Shown: one piece after another, positions 24,901-37,542 of the stretch
Numbering within the stretch: position 1 is the stretch's first letter
Layout: each line of letters starts with the position of its first letter
DNA from: Chimonanthus salicifolius
Lineage: Eukaryota; Streptophyta; Magnoliopsida; Laurales; Calycanthaceae
Length of the DNA stretch: 64,000 nucleotides
Direction of reading: 5' to 3'
NCBI GenBank assembly: GCA_013350335.1
Contig: CM023540.1
Span: 44,127,222 to 44,191,221, forward strand
Translations under genes and position numbers: made by a program
Notes under the pieces: model-generated
The model's database searches: none
What the model was told of the DNA's origin: nothing
What the model saw: only the letters and a program-made list of their open reading frames with translations

Positions 24901-25844
24901 AGCTCTTGAAGCTTGGCTTCGGCAGCTTCTAGCCTTGCAATATTATCAGCATTTGCAGTGGATTCTCTCACTTTCATTTGGCGTTTTGAAACTTCAATAG
25001 CCTGTCCAGGTTTCAATTTATGTATATTAATAGAAATTGGTTGATGAAATTACCAACTGATATTCAACATGCCACGAGTATATCAACTTTATCAGAAATT
25101 ACACTGGAACTTTGAAGAATTAAGCAATTAAACAATTTAAAAAAAAAAAATGTTCGTTCAAAATGAGAAATATATTGTTGTATGAAATTGAGATTAGTGT
25201 GTGGTATGAAAATGAGAGAGTGTGAGCATAAGTACAAAATGAAACTAGCATTTTAACAAAAGGATACATCCAGCAAACCAAATAGATAACCCTGCCAAAT
25301 AGACTGCGCCATATTCAAGTATTACCTGAGCTTCAGCTTCCTGTCTCATTCTATCATAACGCTGAGCAAGATGTCTCGCATCCTCCAAAGGTGCTCCCAT
25401 TACCATGGCCCTTAGTGGCTCTGCAACCTGGAGACAATGAATTACACATGATACTAAATCAAGAGTATGCATGGCAGAAGATAAGACATGATAACTAATT
25501 CCAAAAGGATAGACAAAAGGTACTATTGATGTGGACCCTCTAAATTCTTTAAAGCATAGCAGATACACTTTTCTTCGAGAATTATCACAACGCAAGGTCA
25601 ATAGGGATCATCTTCAAACAGGTTCAACCAAAGGAAAAAAGAAGACATGTTCAACTTACAAGGAGAGCACGAGAGAAAAGGCATTTTTGACGCAGGACAA
25701 AAGTGAAAAGTGCCCTAAAATGAGGGACATTCAAAACCCTAGATGTAAGAATTTTTTTTTTGAAATATTGACGACTTAATTCATTAAAAACAAAGAATGA
25801 GTACAACACAAGGATCCAAGTATATTAGCGAAAAGATACAACCC

Positions 25845-25877
<33 letters not shown>

Positions 25878-28800
25878 AACACAAAGCTCCCAAGACTGAT
25901 GGGGAGAACATTTTGATTGTTGGTCTTTGTTTATGTAAACCAACTTTTGCTAAGAAGTCCACCACACAGTTTTCCGATCGTGGTGTATGAATGAAAGTAA
26001 TGCCTCCGACCTACACCGCTTCCAAATGTCCCTAGTAATGCTAACCAGTCTCCATGGGGGGAAATTCTCATTACTAGCCCAGGAGATGGCATTAGTCGAG
26101 TCACCTTGGATAATGAGGTTACCACTCCTCAGTCCAGACCAAACTTGGAGTGTTCTCCTTATTGCTCTCAGTTCTACCTCGTTTCCATTGTCCCTAATGG
26201 CTCGGATAATGAAAATAGCATCCTACATCATCATGCAACACTCCACCTATTTCTGTCGACCCGAGTTTACCCCTTGTTGCTCCATCCACAATGAATTTAC
26301 AACACTTCCAAGAGCAATCATTGGACAACACAACTAAGCCAAAACCTGTCAACCACTACCTGTTTCTAGTATAAACCATTTGTTTCAAAGGGTCTATAAG
26401 GAATCATGTCTCCAAGAGAAAGCCCTGGCTCAACCCAAAACTTACATGGGCTTGCACATTTCAAGTCTTGTTATTCTGTTCACAAGTTCATGCATTTCAG
26501 GTCTTGTTCAGAGTTGAAAGGCAGCCGCATACTTGGTAACATTAAATACTGCCAAATACACAAATATTGAACAAACTGGGAATTGACCCACGTCCAGAAT
26601 CCACTTATCCCATGATTGGAGTTGCACCCCAACATGCCTTAACATTAGTTCAAGACATACTGAAGACAAAACATCTATCCAAGTGAAAAGTTGAAAATAT
26701 TCGTACTTCATTCCAAAGTTCTAAAATAAAGAAGACAATAAGGACAAATTTAATCATGCATATCGACAATTAATTACCGTACCTGGGTACCAAGGGCTTT
26801 CAATAGATTCCCACGTTCCTTTTCCATTTGAGCACGAGCTCGCCCATAACTGAGTGCAGCTTTTGATAAAGTACTGCCACTGGTGCAGGTATTTTCAGCA
26901 CCATATTTCCGACTGTCTTCTGACAATTTGTTGCCTGTGAAAATATGTTTCTGTTTGAGAACCTGATAATCTCTAAACCAAACTACGGCACTCACAAAGG
27001 ACATCACAACTTCACTACCCTATTGCCTACCAATCTCAACTTGTTTTGACCCAGTGACAATAAAGCCTTCTACACCACGAACAATATCCCTTTGAAAATG
27101 CTGAAGAAGGCAATACATGAGGGATTAGAAAAGGAAATGAAGCAAAAACACAAATAAAATATGGAAGAATGGTAACCTTGCCCGCACGTGTAGATATGTA
27201 AAGCTTTTCAAGTTTTTGATGCTGTTGAAGCTCTGCCTCATCAGTAATTACATTGTCTGAACCACCATAACCCCCAGCTCCAAATTGCTTTAGAACAGCC
27301 TGAGATTAAATTAACCAGTAATAATAAAACATTTCAGGAAAGTTCAAGAATGAAAAGAGTAATTCTATTTCTCTACAGCTCTGAAAACATATTGAGATAG
27401 CTAAGAATAATTCTCATCTCCAACAAGGGCCTGATTAGTGATCATAGATAACATCCACCCAAAACACTGCAGGTGAATCAGACTCATCTCCGATTAGATG
27501 AATTGGGGGAAAACTAATTCATCAGATTTCCCAGTTCATAATGGTCTTAGGCTCATAATCAAATGCAGAAGCCAATTTGTAGAAGACAATGTTAGCATTA
27601 AGTCATGATCCACTTAACTCATCGTCATCATGAAAGTCATTAACCCCAACACATCAAGATCCACAAAACTAGATTTCTTATTTCTCTTGTAGTACATAAT
27701 TCTTCCTTCTGGCTTGCTCAGAGCGAGGTTTGCTTTAACACAACAGGCAAACACACTAAGCATGCTTATGCACGTGCACCCACGATGTGCAACATAAGAT
27801 GCAATTGTATAAACAAATGCGTGCAAGGACTCAAATATAATATACCCAGCATCAGAAGCCCGATAAAATCACAATTTAGAAACACAGTTACGGAAACCAT
27901 AATTCCACGGGTTTGAACCATTACTTAACAGCTAATATAAAAGTCCAAACTGTCATCTGGTAAATAAATAAATAAAAGTTCAATTGTCTAAAAGAAAAGT
28001 ATAAAACAATTTAAAAATGTCAAAAATAGCAATAAGGAGCTTTAAAAAAAATTACTTACCATTAATGAAATGAAAGAACCCAACCAGCAAGACACAGGCT
28101 CAAGGAGAAAAACCTTAACACAGGCCACAAGACAGAAGTACGGAACAATCCCAAGCCCCCACCCTATCCAAAGTAAATAAAGGCTAACAAGGTCTCACTG
28201 TAACACAACTAAGACCACACCCTCTTTTGCTGCAGTAAATGTATGGGTATCATAGGCAGAGATAAAACTTCAGAATATATTATATGGCATAATTTAGGAA
28301 TGAAACTTGGGTTGGGTTTTGGCCCAACCCACATGACCCAACCTGGAAAAACATTAAGGTTGGGTTAGACATATGTGATCTATGAGACAGGTTCATTGAG
28401 GCAAAAAGAAACCAGAAACCAGAAACCAGACTCACATTGGGCTAGGCTTGGTTAACCTCTGAAAATTCAGCACAACTCGACCTAACCCAACCTGAATTGA
28501 TCAGATATTGATATCTAGATACTGTTATTTTATTAATTATTGTGGATTCTATTTTTTTTGTTATAATTGTTGGAACTTAAAATCAAATTGTTGATGGAGA
28601 TGATTATACATGTACATACTGTTTCACCCTTTCTTTGGGAATGTTACATGTGAAAATATGCTTAAAAATAAAGGGAGTGTATATGTTAACCAAGTTGGGC
28701 TCATTGGGCCATGTTGGCTCCTGGGTCAAGGTCGTGCCATAGTTATCAGTCTAGATTAGGGTCAAGCTGAACCATGATGGTTGGGTTGTGAGGTCAGGTT

Positions 28801-30913
28801 GGGTCGGACTAAGCTCAGCTATGCCTGACACTGGTTGACCTGGGGTCAGCAAAAGCCAACCCCAACCCGCCTGAGTTTCACCCCTATGGCATATAACTAC
28901 AACTATGAAGAGTCCAGGGTTTCACACACTTATGATAATATTTTAAAGTAACAATCACTGCCAAAACAGTCATTGGAATGAATGAAATATAAGAATGTTT
29001 AAAGGGAAATGATCTTATGATCCTCTTGACATGAAGTGATGGCACATGTTAAGTAGAATCTCATTAATTGGTTCAACACTGGACATCCATTAGAATGTCA
29101 TATATGGATCTAAAAAGTGACAGGGCTTCATCAACCAAATCATAGAAAACCATTAGAGACCATTGTTGCATTCTAAATAGACATTGTATTTCCATGTTCT
29201 ATTTCTTTGCACTTCATGATTGGCCCACTGAATTAGTGGTTGTTTTTAATTTCACGAATTCTCAAAAAGGGGAAAAAGGCGTGATGGAAGTGTTTTAAAG
29301 CACAGATAAAATGAGTGTAACACGTGTAGCAATTCTAATATAATAAATCGCACATGCTCAAATATTAATTGTCTTATAAGACGGTGGGGATAAAACCATG
29401 TTGCACAGGTAAGGGGCCATGTGTTGAAATCCAACACTATAACAAGATGCATGATTCAAGCAATTGCAAAACATAGGAATTGTAATTTCAGCATGGTATT
29501 TAAATAAGCTTAATATTTTCTTAAATACCAATAAAATATAATTTAGATATTTCCACCTGACAATCAAGTAATAAATAACCCCAAGGGATTGGCCTGACGG
29601 TCAAGAAGCCCGCCTCATGAAGCAGGGTCTTGAGTTCAATTCACGCTCAACCCCAACGAGCCACTCCCCGTAGTTGTGGACCCAGTGTGTGGTATTGGGA
29701 GGACTGCACATGCCCCAATGATTAGTCAGGTTAAAAAATGTCCTTTGTCCCAATACATGTGAGATGCTTGGACACCTTGGTCATAAAAAAAATCAAAGAT
29801 AATAAATAGTTCGATATCTAAGCCATGTTAAAAAAATTAAAAGGTGTGAAAACTGTCACACTAGGAAACAGTATTAAAATAGTAATAGAAGAATCCAATG
29901 CAGCATGGGGATGTTTCCTACATGGGTCATCATATCAAAAGTTCAAAACAATTTTCTCATCTATCTGGACAAGGGTTTCTTGTATTCTACTTTTCCACCA
30001 ACCTTTTCAAGAATCATAATCACTCCATAACTGTCACGTTCTTTATTACCACCACAATCCAACTCTTTGATGGCCATCCCTCCTCCTAGTACCTTCTATT
30101 TCTAATGATCCAATTTTATGAACTGGTGCTATTTCTGGTCTTCTGCATATGTGCCCAAACCATCTTAAATGGCATTCATAATCTTCTCCTCTATAGGGAC
30201 AAACTACATTTTTAAGATGTGTATATTGCTCACTTCTCATAATCCAAGCAGCAAAATGGAAAATGATAACCTTCTCCATAATCCACGCAGCAAAATGGAA
30301 AATGGATAACCTTTCCTAAAAATTAACACTGAAGGAACAATCTTGCATAAGATTATCTTATAAAATGTCTTCCCTAAAATGTGGAAACGGGATACTGTCA
30401 TTGAATGGAGAAAAGATCATCCAATGTCTGCAAAAATAAGTCTGCAGCAAGGTCCCATAAAAAGTATAAAAGCAGAATATAATCCATCACCGAATGTGGA
30501 CAATGTCAAAAATTTCGACGATGCCCTAGATAAACGGGCGTGCACCCCAGCGCAAATCAACAAAAATAAACAAATAAACTAACTATTTGAAGTACAGAAT
30601 CCCAACAGGATAAAGAAAAAGGAATCCTATTGCGTCGTAACAAAGGACAATGTAATCGGAATTGGAAACGCAATCACATTCAAATTAGCACAGAATCTAC
30701 TCAATTGCAAGTGCAAAAATCGAGAATCCAGCAAACACAGGGGATTGGGGATCTGAAGGGAAAGCAGATCTGTGACAAAAAGGACAAGGGATAGCGGTGG
30801 AATTGCAGACGAAAGGGAATGGGGAAAATCAAAAAAGAAAAAAAAAAGGGTACCTGCTGTTGTTTGGCAACCTGCTCCCTTAGCTTCGTGGCCTGCTTCC
30901 TGATTGCATCCAT
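18913..30913 (-). CDS. SH3P2: SH3 domain-containing protein, SH3P2-like (BAR + SH3), complete, 10 exons, 370 aa
   Basis: Membrane-trafficking adaptor. In Arabidopsis the family links phosphoinositide-rich membranes to clathrin-coated vesicles, ESCRT cargo sorting and autophagosome formation. Ten exons join in frame at GT/AG borders: 30913-30854, 27299-27177, 27100-27031, 26934-26783, 25427-25326, 25001-24801, 24704-24642, 24469-24317, 24206-24132 and 19026-18913. The sum is 371 codons including the stop; the Arabidopsis protein is about 368 aa. The N terminus MDAIRKQATKLREQVAKQQQ and the helices through KLSEDSRKYGAENTCTSG, ALSYGRARAQMEKERG and EDARHLAQRYDRM form the BAR region (about 1-260). 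A Pro-rich linker (SPPPPPPSYEE) precedes the SH3 domain (about 305-365), which has NGWAEGECKGKAGWFPFGYI. The 5.1-kb ninth intron splits the SH3 domain and holds LINE and SINE DNA. The junction reads RKV-CNGW, which seems one residue shorter than in Arabidopsis. The end ERRERVLASKMAEVF is typical. Confidence 0.95.
20614..20811 (-). mobile_element. SINE in intron 9 of the SH3P2-like gene, 16-bp target duplication
   Basis: Flanks are GATTTTTCCTTGTTTT (20614-20629) and GATTTTTCCTGGTTTT (20796-20811), one mismatch. The minus-strand element starts CCAATGGGGTTGGAGTGATG, has box B-like TCTTGAATTCAAT and ends in an A/T-rich tail. It is in sense orientation to the host gene. Confidence 0.8.
21236..23300 (-). 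mobile_element. Degenerate L1-like LINE in sense orientation in intron 9 of the SH3P2-like gene
   Basis: The minus strand reads the start of an L1-type endonuclease ORF at about 22721 (MKTLSWKVRGLGGLEKIGIL, then VLLQETKRD). A large internal deletion removes most of the endonuclease and the reverse transcriptase. The 3' part (21951-21324) has a zinc-knuckle segment (EETIDHLFLHCPFD) and VWFERNGRIF, both out of frame with each other. The element ends in a (TAAA)n tail at 21243-21275. Upstream, 23148-22876 may be remains of ORF1 or the 5' UTR. The 5' end is uncertain and no target duplication was found. Confidence 0.75.
21243..21276 (+). repeat. (ATTT)n microsatellite, LINE tail
   Basis: About eight ATTT units; on the minus strand a (TAAA)n run that forms the 3' tail of the LINE. 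Confidence 0.85.
25751..26340 (-). mobile_element. 5'-truncated LINE: RNase H domain fragment in intron 4 of the SH3P2-like gene
   Basis: The minus strand encodes the second half of the C-terminal RNase H of plant L1 elements: NEVELRAIRRTLQVWSGL, NLIIQGDSTNAISWASN, PPWRLVSITRDIW and a frame-shifted ENCVVDFLAKVGL. The Glu and second Asp of the catalytic set are visible. The 3' tail is an A run on the minus strand near 25751. A 24-base C run followed by 10 A (25842-25875) sits within the 3' UTR. Confidence 0.8.
25842..25875 (+). repeat. Poly-C (24) followed by poly-A (10) tract
   Basis: A pure run of 24 C runs directly into 10 A inside the LINE fragment. Length may be unreliable because sequencing of such tracts is error-prone. 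Confidence 0.8.
28293..28886. mobile_element. hAT-type MITE in intron 1 of the SH3P2-like gene, about 590 bp
   Basis: Ends TAGGAATGAAACTTGGGT and, inverted, TAGGGGTGAAACTCAGGC. The flanks carry tggcataa (28285-28292) and tggcatat (28887-28894), an imperfect 8-bp duplication. The interior is rich in ccaaccc/gggttgg motifs, like the element at 13602-14013. Confidence 0.65.
29562..29808 (+). mobile_element. SINE in intron 1 of the SH3P2-like gene, antisense
   Basis: Body 29577-29791: head accccaagggattggcctga, box B-like gagttcaattc, the block actccccgtag, tgccccaatgattagtcagg and an A-tail. Flanks atcaagtaataaata and atcaaagataataaata are a slightly diverged target duplication. Confidence 0.75.
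30046..30240 (-). mobile_element. RTE-type LINE 3' end fragment
   Basis: The minus strand reads ECHLRWFGHICRRPEIAPV followed by EGTRRRDG, the C-terminal motif (LRWFGHV.RRP..APV) of plant RTE-like reverse transcriptases. Only the last 50 or so residues are present. A 38-bp near-perfect tandem duplication follows at 30237-30313. Confidence 0.65.
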
Positions 30914-30975
30914 TCAACAGAAAAATAGGCGTTTTTTGAATATCAAGTAACAGGTTTACAAAGGAAGTAGAGGAG

Positions 30976-30994
30976 AAAGAGAGAGAGAGAGAGA
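30976..30994. repeat. GA repeat in the 5' UTR of the SH3P2-like gene
   Basis: A GA run about 60 bp upstream of the ATG at 30913; on the gene strand it is a CT-rich leader, common in plant 5' UTRs. Confidence 0.6.
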
Positions 30995-32601
30995 TCGATC
31001 TTCAACCCAGGAGAAAAGAGTCGTGCAGAGAGATGAGTGACTTTCAAATACTTCCGTTACTTTCTATATATTTTGTCCGATCCTCTGTTGTACATGCTAC
31101 ACTCATTTTATTTCAAATTGATTTTTAAAAAGACTTCGTTACGTGAATGTTATTCTACCAGTGAGAATCTTATTTTGTACTAGTGAAAAACTGACAATTA
31201 CGCCACTTTTTTTTAGATGTCTTTATTGTTATATTTTTTATAAAGATCTTAATTTTAGATATTAAAATAATAAATTGTGAGTTCAGTTCTTCACACCTAG
31301 CAAATTTAATCATAGATTACATCTCCTCAATTTAAGGTAACAATGATAAGATTAGTAAATCCTTTCAATTATAACCAAATCCAATTTTAAATTCTTTTTT
31401 ATATATTTTATACAACTTTTCTATTTTCTAATATTAATATGATAATGACATGTCGATTTTTTCAAATTCACCAAATCAAATTTTAAAATTATTTTTTCTA
31501 TTTTAATTTTTTTTTACAACTTTTTACTTATTAATATAGAAGTAAGTTTAATATTCATTGTACGATCACCATGAATTGTCCTTTTTCATATATGGACTAG
31601 TTGGGAATTGTTAAATGGTTTTCAAATCCGGTTAGGCCCGGGATATACTTGGTAATCTGAGGATTTCGCTTGTACAAGCTATATGAGATGGTCATAATCT
31701 AAGGCGGTCGCCGTGATCGTGGATGGAATCTCCAAAATATAGCAATATGATCTGACTTGATCTGAGTTTCGCTTGTACGAGATGTACTTGATGGCTATAA
31801 TCGAAGGCATACATATAATCGATGGCTATAAAGAGGAATAAAGAAGTTAAGAATTGGTTCTTAGAAGGTTTAATGAACGTCGAATCGAATCAATGCCCGA
31901 CTTAACTTCCGTACATACATATGATTATTTAATTTTCATTTGATTGTGAAACTCAATTAATTGTATAAATCATTGCCTTTGGAATACAATTCTACATTCA
32001 CTTTTTTCTTCAATTGAAAACCTAATTTCTTTAGTAAATTTTGACTCAGTCAAAACTATCCTATTGAAATTAGTGTCAATTTTCTTTTATTAAAGTGATC
32101 GACCAAATTTAGAGTTGATTTTTTTGAATTTTTATTGTTGAAATCTTTATTTTTTTTTCAAAGATGAAGTATTTTTATGTATCTCAAAATTGGTGTGATG
32201 TTTGAATCTCTACAGTGAGGGCATAAATAGCTGGATTCTTCTAAAAAAAAATTACATTTCCTACTTGCAGTGAATATGGTTGTTCCATATTCAATTTTGT
32301 TGTTGTTTACTTAGTAAGAAAATATATTGCCTATGTTTTTACAATTGCAAACAATATAATAAATAAGGAATTCTTATTAAGATGTAAATATATATATTTT
32401 TTAATAACATTACCTCAATTTTTTTGTTATCTGATGATTCTCATCAAAATATTTATATTAATTCTAACTTCGGTGACTCTTTGCTATGCTAATTGAGTTT
32501 TTTTTCCACCTTTGTGTTGTTCTTGTACATCGAAATGCTATGACATTGTAAGATACAATAGTGACTTTCTTTTACGACACCCATCCAAGTAAAATTTAGT
32601 A

Positions 32602-32764
32602 AGAGACATGGGATAGAGTGAAATTCTCATTTTACCTCTATCAGTGTACAGCTCATCAAGTTGCGGTACCAATAACATACATCTCTGCATATCGATATAC
32701 CGGTACTCAATGAGCAATACACCGATAGGGGTAAAATGAGAATTTTACTTCATCCCATATCTCC
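32602..32764. mobile_element. Hairpin MITE with about 50-bp inverted repeats
   Basis: The left arm (from gagacatgggatagagtgaa) and the right arm (ending tttacttcatcccatatctc) are inverse complements with few mismatches, and both carry aaattctcattttacc when read inward. The 163-bp whole is nearly a perfect hairpin. Confidence 0.8.
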
Positions 32765-33952
32765 TAATTGATTTTACACGTGTTAAGATGGCTGGCCTTC
32801 TAGTTAGAGTTGAAATATTGATCATGTGTGTCAAACTTTTACTTTCATTTAAAATAAATAAATATATAATATAATGATTGAAAGCACTACTCCTTGTTAG
32901 TAATTATCAAAAGGATAAATCCACAATTTTCACCGATATCGTCCGATATTGATGGTTTTAATTTAAAAAAAGAAAAAGAATAAAAGAGAGAAATTTCATA
33001 GCCAATATTCGGATGCTGATACCGAGATTTTAACTCCTGTCTCCAACTAATCCCATTATATCTACAAATAATAGTAATCAATGTTATTATTTGTTTAATT
33101 TTGAATAATGTAAGTAAATCCTTTACGTCGTTTTTCATTTACAGAATGACATCAAATAGTACATTGAATATGGTATTCTTAAGCATTCTTGTTTAATTTA
33201 TGTCACTACTGCATCTTTCTCAAAAACAATTGTTGTTCATTTAAAATTATTCTGTAGTTGCCTGTATATTTTTTATTTTGAAGACCAATATATTTAGATG
33301 TCTAATTTGGGGGGCATGTATAAATTTTTCAATGTGCACATTTCGAAAGAGCAACGAGAAGTGACTCGTTTTGTGTTGAGAGAGATTTGATCTGAAAATT
33401 TCCTACAAATAAGGACAGATTTTGATCTGAAAATTTCCTAGAAACAAAAACAGATTTTGATCATCAAATCAATCTCTCTGAATTTTATATTTTTGTGATA
33501 TGGCACTAGCCTTTAGTTAAATTAGTTCCAAACTTTTTAATATCATTGTTAAAAATACGTGAGTATTCTTTGTTTACCCTAGTATTTATAAAACTAATAG
33601 ATATTGATAGATTTTATTTATTTATTCGAAAATCATACACTGTATGTAATAAATTGTATTACCTTTTGGTAGATAAGAAGCAATTTTCGAGTTGGCCCGT
33701 CATCTCTTGAGGTGCTATATTTTTCAAGAAAATAAATAGGATATAACAATGAAACTATAAAAGATTATAAAGTAAAAGGAAGTACAAAAACTACAATGGC
33801 TCTACTTCTCCTTTTCTGTTTCTGCTTAAAAGGAAGTGAATGAAAGAAGAATTTCTAAAAGGTAGCGATCCTCCATGTAAGGTTTGTGTTACTAGACACT
33901 GATTTTAGTTTATTGTCAATTTTACCTTTTTCATGAACTAGTAAATTTCAAT

Positions 33953-34212
33953 GAGTCAATTTTACTGTTCATGCAAAGGGTAAAATTTCGGCGAGCCGAT
34001 TTTACTGTTCGTGTGAAAATTTCGGTGAGCTGATTTTACTGTTCATGTAAAGGGTAAAATTTCGGCGAGCCGATTTTACTATTCATGTGAAAATTTCAGT
34101 GAGCTGATTTTACTGTTCATGCAAAGGGTAACATATCGGCGAAGCCGATTTTACTGTGATGCGAAGGATAAAATATCGGCGAGCTGATTTTACTGTTCAT
34201 GTAAAGGATAAA
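33953..34212 (+). repeat. Minisatellite, alternating 40- and 35-bp units
   Basis: Seven copies of ttttactgttc or a close variant occur at spacings of about 40, 35, 40, 35, 42 and 37 bp. Units contain a small palindrome (cggcgagccg) and alternate between a tgcaaagggta form and a shorter gtgtgaaa form, giving a 75-bp higher-order repeat. Confidence 0.8.
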
Positions 34213-35183
34213 ATTAGCAATACACTAAAACTCATGTCTGATTACATAAAATTCCCGTGGGAGGATCGCTGCTCTTCCTAAAACAACCCCTTTTAAGAGA
34301 ACTCAGGTGGGCGGGCATGTGGGTGTCACTACATGTGCGAGCCCAACGGATCTGGCCCAAGTTCATTTGATCCAAAACGTTATAGTCTCATCCATCTCTG
34401 TTGAGTTGGGCTTGGTTTGAAATTTGCCATTATTTGTCATTGTGTTCATCTTCTCTACCATTATTATCATTATCAATATAACTACTAATCCTATCTGAGT
34501 TAGAAAATTTTCAAGTTAACATCTTATGTACTTGGGCCCCATTTTATAGGGATATTTGAACTGTTGTCTAGGGGACCATCAGGGCCGAAAAATGGGCTTC
34601 CTTAGAAATGCATGCAATATTGTGATATCCATCATTTGGGCCTTCAGTAATTTAGTGTGCACATTGGTATTACTGTATTCGAAGAAGATTTAATGGATAC
34701 ATGCATAATAGAAGTTAATGGATACATGCATAATAGAAGTACTGAGACATGATAGAATTGAAGCTATTCATTAAAAAAAAAAAAATCTCCTCACCTGAAC
34801 TATGTAAAATTTGCCAACAATAACACATGTTATAACCTAAACTCAACCTACACATTAAATTATAAAAGTCATTATTAGGGGTCTCGTTCATATGTGGATC
34901 GACCATTGTTTAATTGGACTCTGTATTCCCAGGCCGAGCTGAACCTTAGTATATTCAGACTCTGTATTTTCGGGCTGGGCCGTGGACGGTGCAATTATTT
35001 TATCGGGCCAGACCTGGATCCGTTTACATGCCTATGATAATAGTCAATCCATCCAATCTACCTTTTTCTTTTGCTCTATCCCCAATCCTAACAATGTTTT
35101 TCAAAGCCATACATTCACCATGCACTAGAACTCATTCAGGTGGTTCCACATAAACTATAATTATAGAAACTAGCCCTATAACT

Positions 35184-35671
35184 CAAATGTCATCAGAATC
35201 GGACCGTCTAACGAACCGCCTTCGAGGCATTTTGGGTTTAACTGAGTTCAGCCGCAATCAAAACCGTAATATAATATAAATATTACATATAACATTAAGT
35301 AAAACAAATTTTACCAATAACATTAATATAAATACTAAAAATAACAGTCAAACTCTAAGTAATATACCAAAACAGTGAAAGATATGAAATAGAAATAGTA
35401 ATAAATATTTATATTTCAAATATACACTATTTTTTTAATATTAATTTTTTATATTTTGAAAAGGAACTTTTTTTAAAAAAAATTCAAATTTTGTGAGCCG
35501 CGAACCTGCGGCTTACGGTTTCTGGATCAAAATCGCAGAAAAACACGGTTCTGACCGGTTTTATGCGATTTTGTCTCAGAAACGGTTTTCGACCAGAATT
35601 GAACCGTAGTCACCGCGGTTCTGGTCGAACTGCCGGTTCGACAGCGGTTCAGTCCGGTTCTGATAACATTG
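35184..35671. mobile_element. hAT-type MITE, 488 bp, 8-bp target duplication CTATAACT
   Basis: Ends CAAATGTCATCAGAATCGG and, inverted, CAATGTTATCAGAACCGG. CTATAACT flanks both sides (35176-35183 and 35672-35679). Non-coding; the right part is dense in aaccgcggttctgg-like motifs. Confidence 0.85.
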
Positions 35672-37326
35672 CTATAACTTCCCAATCGTAGGTGTCTATG
35701 TGTGGTAGTCGCATCATAAACAAGCATCTCATTCAAGAATAACACACAGTCCTTTCTTTCTTTCTTTTTTTTTACAACTTTAAATTTGAATTTTTTTTTT
35801 ACAGTCACTCTATATTCTAAATGTCTTTTTTTTTTTTCAACAAAATCAATGCAAGATCTACAGTGACTCTTCAGTTCCCTATGTTGGGGCTAGTTCTGGA
35901 ACTAAATTAAAAAAGATCTTTTGTCATTCTGTGATCTAACATATTCTTTCTTACCAAATCATTCCACTACTATTGGTCTCTCCGCGTAGTTGGGGTGGTT
36001 CCAGCTTCTTGTGTTTATTCGATTATCATAAGCATTTTTTAATTTTCCTGTATGTTGGAGCAACCTTTAAATTTTCTCTAATACACTAATTCCGTCACAC
36101 TTACCTTCTGCCTGGAGACATCCTTGTTTCATTGACATGGGCTTCTATCTTCTTGCAGCCCATTCATGGACTAATATTCAAATATTATCACAGTGGACAC
36201 CAAACCATTGCCTTATCATATATAAAATCCAAAAATTGGATGGCAACGATCTGACAATCTGGTTTTATTTTTTAGTCATCGGTCATCTGATGTAAGGCTT
36301 GACGTAACAATTGTCTGAAAACAGAATCATGGGTGATTTGGCCATTGAGCCCAGCATTCAAATAGCAATCCAAGGATACTATGCAGATCCTTAGGTCTGA
36401 TGATCACATTATTCCCTCTACATCAGGTGTCCCAAAACAGAAGAAGAAGGGAGCGAAATTCGGAGTGAGTAAGCCCTTGTTGGGGACATGTTTGGCGGGA
36501 GTGGTGGTGGTCGTGTGACCCCTTAGAGACGCCATTCCCTTTTAAGGAAAAAAAATCTTAAAAAGCTATACTAAAAGCAAGCATCCTATTATCAGCAACT
36601 TCTATTGATAGCAAAGGAGCCAAACCTGGTTCTCTTCGGGACCGTAAAGTGGCTTTGTCATTAATAATTATTATTTTGCTTAAAATTCATTTATGGGGAA
36701 CTTTTTTGGGTATTTCAAAGAAAAAAAAAAACTAAAAATAAAGAGTTCACTTGGGTGCATCTGCAATTGCTTGGGTCACTTTCAAATGTAAACGGTTGTA
36801 GGAAATTAAAAGTTTGAACTTTTAATCACTAAAACAGGATAAAACATAGAGCAGAAAAAATAAATGAGAAAAGAGGAATTTTTATTGATAAAACTGGTGT
36901 GTATATAGAAAACAAAATAACTCCAACAAACTCAAACGTATTCCTAAAGAAAACATCAACAAAGCTTAAAAAACTCCTATTTTTATAGCACTACTCCATT
37001 ACTTAAAAAAATGTAAAACAACTTTCTAATAATCTGCAACCTAATATAGGAAAAAAAGAGTTTGAGTTTAAATCAAATTCTACCAACGGCTTGGTACATT
37101 TGCCATTTCTAGTTTCCCATGAGGTAAAACCTCATTTCTTCATTCCCCAAACTGGTAGAAAAAGCCAGAAAACATAAATAATGAATACGATCTAATTGTG
37201 CTCCCTCTCGCCGTCTTCCCCTTTCCCTAGTTTCTTGCAGCACTTTGAACCTTTACACAGCCTATGGTTATTTCAATTCTTCACATCAAGTTCAAATCAT
37301 CTCAAACAATATTTCTTCATTCTCTC

Positions 37327-37484
37327 TAGGTTTGTAAACGGACTCAAACCGGCCCACAAACGGTACGGCCCGGATCCAATGAGTCTGGACCCTATATTAT
37401 CCGGCTAGGTCACGGACTGTTCGATTATCATATCTGGTCAGATCCTGTCGGGCGGCGCCGGACTTGGGTCTGTTGACAGGCCTA
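37327..37484. mobile_element. Short MITE with TAGG..TGT.AAC ends
   Basis: Ends TAGGTTTGTAAACGGACTC and, inverted, TAGGCCTGTCAACAGACCC. The interior is rich in cggcccgga-like motifs. No flanking duplication seen. Related ends occur near 11230 (taggcctgtaaatggatcc) and, inverted, near 35034. Confidence 0.5.
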
Positions 37485-37542
37485 CATAAAAGCCTCACAA
37501 TAATTAAAAGGGTGCACATCCTAACACGGAATAACTCTTTTA

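Noticed and set aside
29825..30016. 64-aa frame with IVIEESNAAWGCFLHGSSYQ
   Set aside because: Looks protein-like and may be a retroelement remnant, but I could not tie it to a family or to flanking exons.
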